A DNA stretch of 64,000 bases from Georgenia soli (GTDB taxonomy: Bacteria > Actinomycetota > Actinomycetes > Actinomycetales > Actinomycetaceae). The stretch's first letter is position 1. Each line of letters starts with the position of its first letter. The stretch is from the NCBI RefSeq assembly GCF_002563695.1, contig NZ_PDJI01000004.1, positions 1,364,001 through 1,428,000 of the forward strand, given 5' to 3'. This document shows, one piece after another, positions 42,903 through 50,812 of this stretch. The position numbers and the translations under genes are program-made. Under the pieces are notes generated by a model. That model saw only the letters and a program-made list of their open reading frames with translations. It did not search any database and was not told the origin of the DNA.

Positions 42903-44750
42903 TCACGCGGAGACGCGCGCCGCCTGCGTGGAGGCCTGCCGACGGGCTGCCTCTCGTCCCGCGAGGTGACCGAACACCAGGCCGAGCGAGATGGTTCCGC
43001 CGGCGCCGCCGTAGAAGCCCTTCGTGGGCGCGCCGCCCGCGTTGCCGGCGGAGTACAGGCCCGGGATGACCTGGCCCTCCTTGTTGAGCGCCCGGCCGAC
43101 GGCGTCGGTCCTCGGCCCGCCCACGGTGCCGAGCGCGCTGGCCTCGACCTTGAGCGCGTAGTACGGCGCGGTGTCGATCGGCCCGAGCACGCTCGACCGG
43201 GGGCTCTTGAGCACGGGCCGGATGATCTTCGCCAGCGGCCCGACCACGAGAGAACGGATGCGCTCGAAGTCGTTCTTCTTCGCCACCCGTCCGGCGAGCT
43301 TGCTGACGACCGGGCCGATCGCGCCGGCGATGGCCGTGCGAGCCTTGGCGGTGGCGGCGGGGAACCGCGCGTCCGGCGAGTTCTTGCCCAGCCGGGGGTA
43401 GTAGGCGCCGAAGTAGCGGTCGAACATCGTGCCGCCGCGGTTGAACTCCGGGTCGCGGGCGCGTGCAGCCTCGGGGTTGAACCGGTCGACGGTGCGGAGC
43501 AGCCCCACCTCGTCGACCCCGATCTTCGCCGCGAGCTCCGACAAGGTGCTGGCGCGCTCGAGGTAGTCGGGCACCTCCCCGCCCGGGGTGACGCCGAAGA
43601 TGCCGAACTTCTCCCAGTAGTTCTGGTCGAAGATCAGCCACGCGGTGGCGTTCGGCATGGTGCCCGTCTCCGGGTCGATCTCGCGCATGATCTGGCCGAA
43701 CTGGTCGTAGGCCAGCGCCTCGTTCGCGAAGCGCTCACCCTTGCTGTTCACCATGATGCTGTGCGGGAGGGCCCGCTCCCCGAGGAACACGCGAGCCAGC
43801 GGGCGGCCCTCGAGCTCCTCACCGGGGAGCTGCACGCCGGGCATCCACCAGGCGTCCTCCATGCCGGTCAGGTCGGCGCCGACCTCCTCGGCCAGCTGCA
43901 CGGCGATGCCGTCGTGCCCCTTGGGAGAGACCTGCACGCCGAAGGGTGCGCCGAGGTAGGCCGTGGTGGTCTCGTCCGAGCTCTCGAACCCGCCGCTGGC
44001 CAGGAGCACGCCGCGGGTGGCGCGGACCGTGTGCTCGGCGCCGCCGGAACTCACGACGACGCCCCTCACCTCGGAGTCCTCCACGACCAGTCGGGTCGCG
44101 GGCGCCTCGACGCGCACGTCGACACCGTTGCGCAGGGACGCCTCGAGCAGGGCCCCGACAAGTGCCGGTCCGGCGAGCCAGACGTCGTCGATGCCGATCC
44201 CGCCGAGCAGCCAGAACGGGAGCGGGTTCTTGGCCATGCCGGTCGTCAGGGCCGGTCGCACGTACTTCGCGGCCTCGCCGAGCCCCGCGGGCGAGTACGG
44301 CCCGGGGAAGAGCGCCCGGCCGACGGACGCGCCGTCGATGTCGGAGCGGTAGTCCGGCCAGATCGTCGGGATCCACCCGAAGGCGGTGTGCTTCTCGATG
44401 TACCTGGCGACGTAGGGGCCGGTCTCCAGGAACTTCTCCACGAGGTCGTGGTCGAGGGTCTGGTCGCGGCCCTGGCCGTAGATGTACCGCCGGGCCTCGT
44501 CCAGAGAGTCCTTCACCTTCAGCTCCTTGGTGGAGAAGCCGTGGTTGGGGATCCACGCGGCGCCGGCGGAGATCCCGGTGGCGCCACCGACCAGCTCCCG
44601 GGACTCGACGACGAGAACGCGCGCTCCCTCCTTGGCCGCTGTGAGGGCTGCCATCAGCCCCGCCCCGCCGGACCCGACGATCGCGACGTCGACCTCCTCG
44701 GGGAGACCCTCCTCCGCCACCGTCCCGATGGATCCTCGCTCGAACTTCAT
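42903..44750 (-). CDS. FAD-dependent dehydrogenase (3-ketosteroid-delta1-dehydrogenase/fumarate reductase family)
   Basis: A 615-residue flavoprotein. The FAD-binding motif VGSGGAGLMAALTAAKEGARVLVVE is near residue 25, the ATGISAGAAWIPNH segment matches KstD-like enzymes, and the C-terminal FAD motif reads GLYSAGNAGGAPTKGFYGGAGGT. KstD relatives insert a 1,2 double bond in 3-ketosteroids; others reduce fumarate-like substrates. A Tyr-rich KstD catalytic set is not securely readable, so the substrate is open. ATG 44750 has GGAGGAAGTTGCC upstream. No other steroid gene is adjacent. Confidence 0.87.
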   Translation of the reverse strand: MKFERGSIGTVAEEGLPEEVDVAIVGSGGAGLMAALTAAKEGARVLVVESRELVGGATGISAGAAWIPNHGFSTKELKVKDSLDEARRYIYGQGRDQTLDHDLVEKFLETGPYVARYIEKHTAFGWIPTIWPDYRSDIDGASVGRALFPGPYSPAGLGEAAKYVRPALTTGMAKNPLPFWLLGGIGIDDVWLAGPALVGALLEASLRNGVDVRVEAPATRLVVEDSEVRGVVVSSGGAEHTVRATRGVLLASGGFESSDETTTAYLGAPFGVQVSPKGHDGIAVQLAEEVGADLTGMEDAWWMPGVQLPGEELEGRPLARVFLGERALPHSIMVNSKGERFANEALAYDQFGQIMREIDPETGTMPNATAWLIFDQNYWEKFGIFGVTPGGEVPDYLERASTLSELAAKIGVDEVGLLRTVDRFNPEAARARDPEFNRGGTMFDRYFGAYYPRLGKNSPDARFPAATAKARTAIAGAIGPVVSKLAGRVAKKNDFERIRSLVVGPLAKIIRPVLKSPRSSVLGPIDTAPYYALKVEASALGTVGGPRTDAVGRALNKEGQVIPGLYSAGNAGGAPTKGFYGGAGGTISLGLVFGHLAGREAARRQASTQAARVSA

Positions 44751-44798
44751 GGCAACTTCCTCCAACCTGGCCGGCCTCGCGCCGGCGGAACCACACAG

Positions 44799-44816
44799 TC
44801 AATGCAATCGCATTCA
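44799..44816. promoter_or_regulatory. Palindromic candidate operator upstream of the flavoprotein gene
   Basis: TCAATGC-AATC-GCATTCA is an inverted repeat with one mismatch, about 50 bp upstream of the flavoprotein ATG, in the only AT-rich patch of this gap. Size and symmetry suit a dimeric regulator (TetR or GntR type). The regulator itself is not adjacent. Confidence 0.55.
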
Positions 44817-44985
44817 ATCCTCCGGTCCAACGCCCGGCCCACCTCGGGCATTCCCGACGACGATCGGCCGCCGCGGTTCTGACAGGACGCGCCGATGACC
44901 GGAGGCGTTCCCGACGGCGGTCGTCACGTCGGCCGGGCAGGCCCAGGGCGTCGGCGGGTCGGGACGTTTCTGGCACGCTGGGTCG

Positions 44986-45720
44986 GTGAGCGAGGGCAGC
45001 CCGGGGCGTCGGGGCCCGGCCGCGCCGTCGGCCGTCCGGCTGGCTTTCCCGCGCCGGTCCCCCTGGCGGTCCGCGCTGCTGCTCCTCGGCTGGGCGGTGC
45101 TGCTGCTGACCGCGGCCACAGGCGTCGGCCTGCTGATCGGGTCAGGCGTCTCCCCGACCGACCGCGCCGTCGTCGCGTGGGCGGCGAGCGTGCGCACGGC
45201 CCCGCTGACGTCCGGGATGACCACGCTGACCGAGCTCGGCTCCATGCGCACCCTCGGCCCGCTGCTGGCCGTCGCGGCCGCGTGGCTGGTGATCCGCCGT
45301 CGGCCCGCGTGGACGGTGGCCGCGTGTGCCGCGGCCGTCGGGATCGTGGTCCTGGTGGACACGACGAAACTGCTCGTCGGCCGCGTCCGGCCGTCGCTCG
45401 GTCCGGTGCTCGACGTCGTCTCGCCCAGCTTTCCCTCAGGGCACGCGGCGCAGTCGGCCGCCGTCCTGGTGGTCCTCGCGGTAGTTCTCACGGGGCACGG
45501 GTCCGCCCGGGCGGCGGCGCCCGCGGTCGCCGTCGTCCTCGTCGTCGGCGTAGGTGTCACGCGGGTGTATCTCGGCGTCCACTACCCCAGCGACGTGCTG
45601 GCGGGCTGGCTGCTCGGGGCGCTGTGGGCCGCCGTCGTCCTGCGGGTGGTGGCGCAGCCGGGGCCGGAGTCGGGTGACGGTCCTGCCCGCGCGGTCGGCC
45701 GGGCGTCAGCTGCCGGGTGA
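44986..45720 (+). CDS. PAP2-family membrane phosphatase
   Basis: A 244-residue membrane protein with six predicted helices. The three phosphatase signature motifs are present: KLLVGRVRPS (KxxxxxxRP, about 126), PSFPSGHA (about 147) and TRVYLGVHYPSDVLAG (about 188). It likely dephosphorylates a lipid phosphate such as undecaprenyl pyrophosphate or phosphatidic acid on the outer face. GTG 44986 has no clear ribosome site and may be leaderless. Confidence 0.9.
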   Translation: MSEGSPGRRGPAAPSAVRLAFPRRSPWRSALLLLGWAVLLLTAATGVGLLIGSGVSPTDRAVVAWAASVRTAPLTSGMTTLTELGSMRTLGPLLAVAAAWLVIRRRPAWTVAACAAAVGIVVLVDTTKLLVGRVRPSLGPVLDVVSPSFPSGHAAQSAAVLVVLAVVLTGHGSARAAAPAVAVVLVVGVGVTRVYLGVHYPSDVLAGWLLGALWAAVVLRVVAQPGPESGDGPARAVGRASAAG

Positions 45721-45778
45721 CTACCGGCCCACGAGCCGAGCGGATCCCCACGTCACCGCTGGCCGATACGCTCGGACC

Positions 45779-46024
45779 ATGGCGAACCTGCACCTGTTCC
45801 AGCGCCGCGCGGACCCCCCGCCGGCCAAGGTCAACGCCATCACGCTGACGGTGGACGGCACGGTGCTGTGGGGCGTCGCCACCGTGGTCATCGCCGTGCT
45901 GGCCGGGCAGGGCCGGGTGGACGAGAACTGGCTGCACGTCTGCTACGCCGGGCTCGCGATGGGTGTCCTCGGGGTCGGCTGGGGCTTCGTCCACGAGCAC
46001 CGCGGACGCCGCCGGAGCACCTGA
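45779..46024 (+). CDS. DUF2530-type small membrane protein
   Basis: An 81-residue protein with two predicted helices (TVLWGVATVVIAVLAG and WLHVCYAGLAMGVLGVGWGFVHEH). Small size, two helices, the central Trp and the basic C-terminus fit DUF2530, which is common in actinobacteria and has no known function. ATG 45779 follows GATACGCTCGGACC with no ribosome site, so translation is probably leaderless. It lies 58 bp after the PAP2 gene. Confidence 0.75.
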   Translation: MANLHLFQRRADPPPAKVNAITLTVDGTVLWGVATVVIAVLAGQGRVDENWLHVCYAGLAMGVLGVGWGFVHEHRGRRRST

Positions 46025-46130
46025 CGCCAGGGGCGAAGGCGCCGTCGGAAAAGATCCGTGGTCGAACCGGGAACCATTCCGCACCCGCCGGTGTTGTACT
46101 GGGTACCCCCGGGGGCGACGGTGCGGCTTT

Positions 46131-46165
46131 CCCCCAGACGCATCGGCTGCCTCCGGGGGCCTTTT
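46131..46165 (+). terminator. Terminator after the DUF2530 gene
   Basis: CCCCC at 46131-46135 pairs with GGGGG at 46155-46159, with an inner GCA/TGC stem, followed by CTTTTC. The U-rich end favours intrinsic termination. Confidence 0.6.
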
Positions 46166-46224
46166 CTCTGCCTCCGCCGGCCGTGGCAGGCGGCACGCCT
46201 CCCAGGAGGCGGCGCCCGTTGCCC

Positions 46225-47028
46225 TCACCCGCGGGAGCGGCCGCCGGTTCTCGGACGATCGGCTCCCCCGCGTCGACCGGCACCAGCACCGACGGCGTAG
46301 ACGTCTCCGGGGCGTTCGTCGGCCGGGAGGCTCGCGAGCACGTCGCTGATGCCCGCGGCGTCCAGCCAGCCGGGCGTGGCGAAACGGAAGGACTCGAGCC
46401 GGGAGAACGTGAACCGGTAGTCGCCGAGCTCGGTCAGCCGCTTCACGCACCCGAGCGCCCGGTCCATCACCACGGGGATGTACTCGAAGGAGAGCGCGGG
46501 CAGGGGCCGCGTGAGGCCGCGCAGCGCCTCGAGCTCGAAACCTTCCACGTCGATCTTGCAGAAGTGTGGCGTGCCGTGACGCTCGATCAGCTCGTCCAGC
46601 GTCCGCACCGTCACGGTCACCTCGCCGTCCCACGTGGTGGCCCGGAAGCTGGCGGCGCGCTGCACGTCGTCCACCCACGAGTGCGCCAACGTGGAAACGG
46701 TGGGGGTCCGCGTGCTCACGCGCATCTGGGCCGTCCCGCGTTCCGCCCCCACCGCGCACGCCTCGATCTGCACACCGCGGTCGCGCCCGTAGAGCAGCTG
46801 GAGGACCCGGACGAAGTCCGGCTGGGGCTCGACCGCCACCACCCGCGCACCGATCCGGCGGAACGCCAGCACCCGGTTGCCGGCGTGCGAGCCGACGTCG
46901 AAGGCGAGATCCCCGGGGCCGACGAACGCCCCGTAGAAGGCGCGTTTGCGGCGCTGCCCCCAGTCGGTGCCGTAGGACCAGGCGAGGGACCGGAACATGC
47001 CGCGGGCTCGGGCGAGCGCGTGAGCCAT
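46225..47028 (-). CDS. FkbM-family SAM-dependent methyltransferase
   Basis: A 267-residue methyltransferase. The SAM motif is FDVGSHAGNRVLAF (about 44), followed by VVAVEPQPD, and the FkbM hallmark KIDVEGFELEALRG lies near residue 168. The fold methylates O atoms of sugars or polyketides; the substrate here is not evident. The start is ATG 47028 after GAGAGGCTGCC. It is a single gene with no glycan cluster nearby. Confidence 0.87.
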   Translation of the reverse strand: MAHALARARGMFRSLAWSYGTDWGQRRKRAFYGAFVGPGDLAFDVGSHAGNRVLAFRRIGARVVAVEPQPDFVRVLQLLYGRDRGVQIEACAVGAERGTAQMRVSTRTPTVSTLAHSWVDDVQRAASFRATTWDGEVTVTVRTLDELIERHGTPHFCKIDVEGFELEALRGLTRPLPALSFEYIPVVMDRALGCVKRLTELGDYRFTFSRLESFRFATPGWLDAAGISDVLASLPADERPGDVYAVGAGAGRRGGADRPRTGGRSRG

Positions 47029-47120
47029 GTGGCAGCCTCTCACGGTGGTCCGGCGGTGTGCAGGCGTTCTCCCGTTCGGGTACGTGCGGTCGAGGAGGCA
47101 CTGCCTGCCAGACTCGTGAC

Positions 47121-47804
47121 ATGCACGAGGACGACTACCCGAGCCGCAAGCGCCTGTGGGAGCCGACCGAGAAGGCGCTCAAGGACGACACCGCGGACCT
47201 GCGCGCGGCCGTCCTGCAGGCGCGCGGCCAGGCCGTCTGGGGCAAGGCCGTCACGGCGGTCGACGACGTCACCACCGTGCCCGACCTCGGTCGCTACCTC
47301 CCGCCCCGCCCGCGGCTCGACGAGGTGCTGCTCACCGAGCCTCCGGCGATCGTCGTCCGGGCCGTGAACCGGTTCGTGCTCGTGCTCGCCGAGGCGGCCC
47401 TGATGCGGCAGGTGCAGGAGGCGTCGACCCGGTTCGAGGCCGACGACCGCGTCCGGGTGTCCGGCTACGCGGACGGCAACGCCGACGAGGCGATCGAGAT
47501 CCTCCTGACCGACCTCACCCCCGGGCTTCACGAGGTGATCGCCCGCCGGCGCCGCTACCGCCTCGGCGAGATCCCCGACGACGTCAGCGGTGAGAACTTC
47601 GTCGAGCAGGACCCCTACCCGTGGACCACTCCCCGCCGGGACGCCTGCTGGGAGAGCACGGCTGCGAGCTGGCAGGCCCAGTTCGCGGCCCTGGCCGCGG
47701 ACATGACGGTCGCCGACGACGTCGCCCGCGCGATCGCCGCCCCACGACTCGGCTCGTCGCGCACGTCGGTCCGGATGACGCCGCGCGCGATCCTCGGCGA
47801 CTGA
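47121..47804 (+). CDS. Hypothetical protein, 227 residues
   Basis: I do not recognise a family. The protein is soluble and mixed helical/beta, with DDYPSRKRLWEPTEKAL at the start, a hydrophobic strand AIVVRAVNRFVLVLAEAAL at about 75-93, and a conserved-looking PYPWTTPRRDACWESTAASW near 170. No signal peptide or membrane helix is apparent. No ribosome site precedes ATG 47121, which suggests a leaderless message. It is divergent from the FkbM gene. Confidence 0.75.
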   Translation: MHEDDYPSRKRLWEPTEKALKDDTADLRAAVLQARGQAVWGKAVTAVDDVTTVPDLGRYLPPRPRLDEVLLTEPPAIVVRAVNRFVLVLAEAALMRQVQEASTRFEADDRVRVSGYADGNADEAIEILLTDLTPGLHEVIARRRRYRLGEIPDDVSGENFVEQDPYPWTTPRRDACWESTAASWQAQFAALAADMTVADDVARAIAAPRLGSSRTSVRMTPRAILGD

Positions 47805-47878
47805 TCACCGGGCCGCACCGACCTCACCGGGCCGTCGTGGGCCCCGCCGAGCGTCCCCGCCCGTCGACGCGGCCGGGG

Positions 47879-49135
47879 TCACTCGCAGACGACGCCGTCG
47901 CCGTCACCGTCCCGGTACCAGTCGTACTCCGCGTCCCGGCCCGCCACGTAGGGGCCGTAGCCGGCGGCGAGCGCCTCCTTGCAGGTCCCGAACCGCGGGT
48001 CCCCCGCTCCCCCGGGGGCGGCGGGAGCGGGCGCGGGCGCCGGGGCAGGTGCGGGAGCGACCGGGGCGGGAGCCGGAGCCGGGGCCGGAGCAGGTACCGG
48101 CGCCGCAGCCTCGCGCTCAGGCGCCAGCGGAGCTGTCTCGCCCACCGGCAGCGGCTCGTCCGGGCAGGTGGACAGCACGCCGACCATCGCGTCGCGCTCC
48201 GCCTCGGTCACCCACAGCTCGTAGCCGACCTTCACCGCGACCTGCCGCGCGACGTACGCGCAGCGGAACGCCTTGTTCGGCGGCAGCCAGGTGGCGGTGT
48301 CTCCATCACCCTTCTGCGCGTTCAGCGGTCCGTCGACGGCGAGCAGGTTGAGCGGGTCGTTGCCGAACTGGCGCATCCGCGACTCGTCCCACTGCTGCGC
48401 GCCCTTCTGCCAGGCGTCGGAGAGGGCGACCACGTGGTCGATCTGCACGTCGCTCGAGGTGTCCACGCCCCGCACGAAGGGGATGACGGCCCCGGAGTAC
48501 GGGTCGGCCAGCATCCCGGTGTCGACGACGCAGCCGTTGCTCCCCGGCCTGATCGACACCTCCGTGAGGTCACGGCGCAGGACGTCGTTGCGCACGTCGC
48601 AGCCGTTGCGGTCCAGGTCCACCTCGCGGTAGGCGAAGAGATCGCGGTCGTACCCGGTCTTCGGCGCGCGGCCCTTGACCTCGAGCGTCCCGGCGGCGGC
48701 CAGCGCGCTCCCGGGCGGCGCCTCCGCGGCGGCCTCCGGGGCCGTCACCCCGCCGGCGGGCGTCGGGCTCGGGGCCGACGACGGCGCCGCGGTGACGTCC
48801 GCCGTCGCCTCCGCCGTCGTGGAGGGAGAGCGGACGACGGCGGGAGCGGCCGCCGGCTCCGGCTCGCTGGAGGCGGCCGGGATGGTCGCGGCACCGAAGC
48901 CGAGGAGCACGAAAGATGCGACGACGGCGCGCGCCCCGCCCTTGCGGCCGGGCAGGGAGAGCACCGTGCGGCCGGTGACGAGCGCGAGCAGCCCCATCAG
49001 CAACGCGCCGAGGCCCAGCAGCATCAGGGCGCCGGTGAGGCCGTCGACGGCGAGGCCGAGGAGGATGACCGCAACGGTGACGATGCCGCGCATGCGCCAG
49101 GGAGATCTGCGCGGAGGAGCTGCTTTTACGGACAC
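47879..49135 (-). CDS. Membrane-anchored HNH-type nuclease with excalibur domain
   Basis: A 418-residue protein. Two or three helices at about 14-55 and 68-88 precede a Pro/Ala/Thr linker. An HNH/DUF1524-type nuclease domain at about 150-300 has QIDHVVALSDAWQ (catalytic His) and FGNDPLNLLAVDGPLNAQKGD. A second Ala-Pro linker leads to the C-terminal excalibur domain (TCKEALAAGYGPY, DGDGDGVVCE), a calcium-binding type motif with two Cys. It is probably an extracellular DNase. GTG 49135 lies 9 bases after a TAACAT -10-like box, suggesting a leaderless message. Confidence 0.87.
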   Translation of the reverse strand: MSVKAAPPRRSPWRMRGIVTVAVILLGLAVDGLTGALMLLGLGALLMGLLALVTGRTVLSLPGRKGGARAVVASFVLLGFGAATIPAASSEPEPAAAPAVVRSPSTTAEATADVTAAPSSAPSPTPAGGVTAPEAAAEAPPGSALAAAGTLEVKGRAPKTGYDRDLFAYREVDLDRNGCDVRNDVLRRDLTEVSIRPGSNGCVVDTGMLADPYSGAVIPFVRGVDTSSDVQIDHVVALSDAWQKGAQQWDESRMRQFGNDPLNLLAVDGPLNAQKGDGDTATWLPPNKAFRCAYVARQVAVKVGYELWVTEAERDAMVGVLSTCPDEPLPVGETAPLAPEREAAAPVPAPAPAPAPAPVAPAPAPAPAPAPAAPGGAGDPRFGTCKEALAAGYGPYVAGRDAEYDWYRDGDGDGVVCE

Positions 49136-49193
49136 CTTTCGATGTTACGTTTCACGGGAGCGCGGCGATGTGGAATGCGGCGTGCCGCACCTC

Positions 49194-49640
49194 TCAGGCG
49201 CCGGTCAGCGCCGCGATCCCGGCCAGCGCACCGAGCGACAGGAACAACGCTCCGACCAGGCCGAAGATCTTCACGAAGGTCCGGGTCTGGGTGTCGCCCT
49301 CGATGAACCACCGGGTGGGTCTGTCGGGGTCGTACCGGACGCGCACCTGCTCGCCGACGTCGTAGCCGACGTCCACGTGGCCGTGCGTCCGCGCCCCGAC
49401 GCGGAAGGTCGTGCCCTTGTTGACGGTCACCTGCTTGCGCCGGTCGTACACCCGGTCGGCGACCTCGTAGCGGATCACCGGGTAGTACATGTCGCTGGAG
49501 CGGACGATCCGGACCACCGAGCCGTCAGTGACCGCGGTGCACAGCCTCTCCATCCTCGTGACGAGGAAGTGGTTGACGCCCGCCGCCACCAGGGCGAACA
49601 CGGCACCCACCCCTGCGAGCACGAGAGCGGCGACGTCCAC
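49194..49640 (-). CDS. DUF3592-family membrane protein
   Basis: A 148-residue protein with a helix at each end (about 4-22 and 124-145) flanking a soluble beta domain. The domain contains YYPVIRYEVADRVYDRRKQV and VGEQVRVRYDPDRPTRWFIEG, the typical DUF3592 pattern. Function is unknown. GTG 49640 is the start. It lies between the nuclease gene and a large membrane protein gene on the same strand. Confidence 0.82.
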   Translation of the reverse strand: MDVAALVLAGVGAVFALVAAGVNHFLVTRMERLCTAVTDGSVVRIVRSSDMYYPVIRYEVADRVYDRRKQVTVNKGTTFRVGARTHGHVDVGYDVGEQVRVRYDPDRPTRWFIEGDTQTRTFVKIFGLVGALFLSLGALAGIAALTGA

Positions 49641-49652
49641 GGTCCGTTTCTA

Positions 49653-50711
49653 TCACCGGGGGCCGGTTCGCCCCCGTACGGCGTCCATGGGATCCCGGCC
49701 GTCCCCCGCGGGTGCTCCCGCTCCGGACCGCGTCCGCGCCGGAAGCAGGCTCGCCCCGCTCAGCGCACAACCCCAGGCGATCGCGAGTGCGCCCCACAGC
49801 GAACCGAGGGAGGCGGCGACGTCCTGGTACAGCAGCGAGAACGCGCCGAGCAGGATCCCCGTCAGCCCCGCGGTCGCCCCGGCCAGCCGCACGGAGCCCC
49901 GGCCGAGCACCGCGGACACCGGCAGGGCGAGCACCGCGAGAGTGCCCGCGGCCTGTGCCGGCCAGTGGTCGATGCCGTTGGTGAGGTAGGAGTCGACGTG
50001 CCGGGCCGTGGAGCAGAGGTGCCACAGGTAGACGAGCCACGGCGCGGCGCCCAGCGCGACGACACCCAGCACGGCGGTCGTGGCCCGGTCCCGCACCGCG
50101 GGCCCCCCAGACGGCCGACGCCGCGACACGGCGGCGAGCAGCCACGCCGCAGCCACCGTGGCGAGCAGCAGGATCGCGCCGTTGCGCGAGCCGGCCGGGT
50201 AGTAGTCGCCGGAGGTCCGCATGAAGCCGCCCCACGGGAGACCCGCGAAGACCGCGAGCGTGGCCGCCGCCCACCCCACGGTGAGCCGGCGCCGGTCGCC
50301 CGGCCGACGCCGTCGTCCCTCGCGTGCCGGCCACGCCACGGGAAGGGCCGTCACGGCCAGGACGGCGCCGAAGAGCAACAACGCCGCGTCCAGCGAGAGC
50401 GCGGCGACGGGCACGGTGCATGCCGCGACGACGCCGAGCTGGGTCACCACCGCGCGACCGAGGTCGGGGCGCAGCACCAGCGCCAGCAGCGGGAGCACCA
50501 CGAGGCAGCTGAGGTAGATGCCCCACCCGGCCTCGAGCATCGCCTCGTCCGCGGCGAAGAGCGGGTGGCCGGGCGGGATGACCACCCACAGGTCCGTCGT
50601 CGCGAACCCCACCGTGGACCAGGCCAGCGCCAGGACCAGGGCGACGGCGCGGAGGAAGGTCGCCCGCTCCGCCGTCGGGACGCTGGCTGCGGTGAGGCGC
50701 GTCGTCGGCAC
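49653..50711 (-). CDS. Polytopic membrane protein of unknown function
   Basis: A 352-residue protein with about nine hydrophobic segments and no family signature I recognise. Helices include VALVLALAWSTVGFATTDLW and YLSCLVVLPLLALVL. Loops carry WGGFMRTSGDYYPAGSRNGA (about 177) and TARHVDSYLTNGIDHWPA (about 240), likely on the outer face. GTG 50711 follows TACGCT by about 7 bases with no ribosome site, indicating a leaderless message. It sits 12 bp ahead of the DUF3592 gene on the same strand. Confidence 0.8.
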   Translation of the reverse strand: MPTTRLTAASVPTAERATFLRAVALVLALAWSTVGFATTDLWVVIPPGHPLFAADEAMLEAGWGIYLSCLVVLPLLALVLRPDLGRAVVTQLGVVAACTVPVAALSLDAALLLFGAVLAVTALPVAWPAREGRRRRPGDRRRLTVGWAAATLAVFAGLPWGGFMRTSGDYYPAGSRNGAILLLATVAAAWLLAAVSRRRPSGGPAVRDRATTAVLGVVALGAAPWLVYLWHLCSTARHVDSYLTNGIDHWPAQAAGTLAVLALPVSAVLGRGSVRLAGATAGLTGILLGAFSLLYQDVAASLGSLWGALAIAWGCALSGASLLPARTRSGAGAPAGDGRDPMDAVRGRTGPR

Positions 50712-50812
50712 GGCGGGAGCGTAGCGACGCGACGCGCGTTCACGGGCCCGTTCGGACGCCGCTCCCGTCAGAGGCTCCCGCCGCCCGCCGTGGTCGAGCC
50801 CGACCCGCGGGG

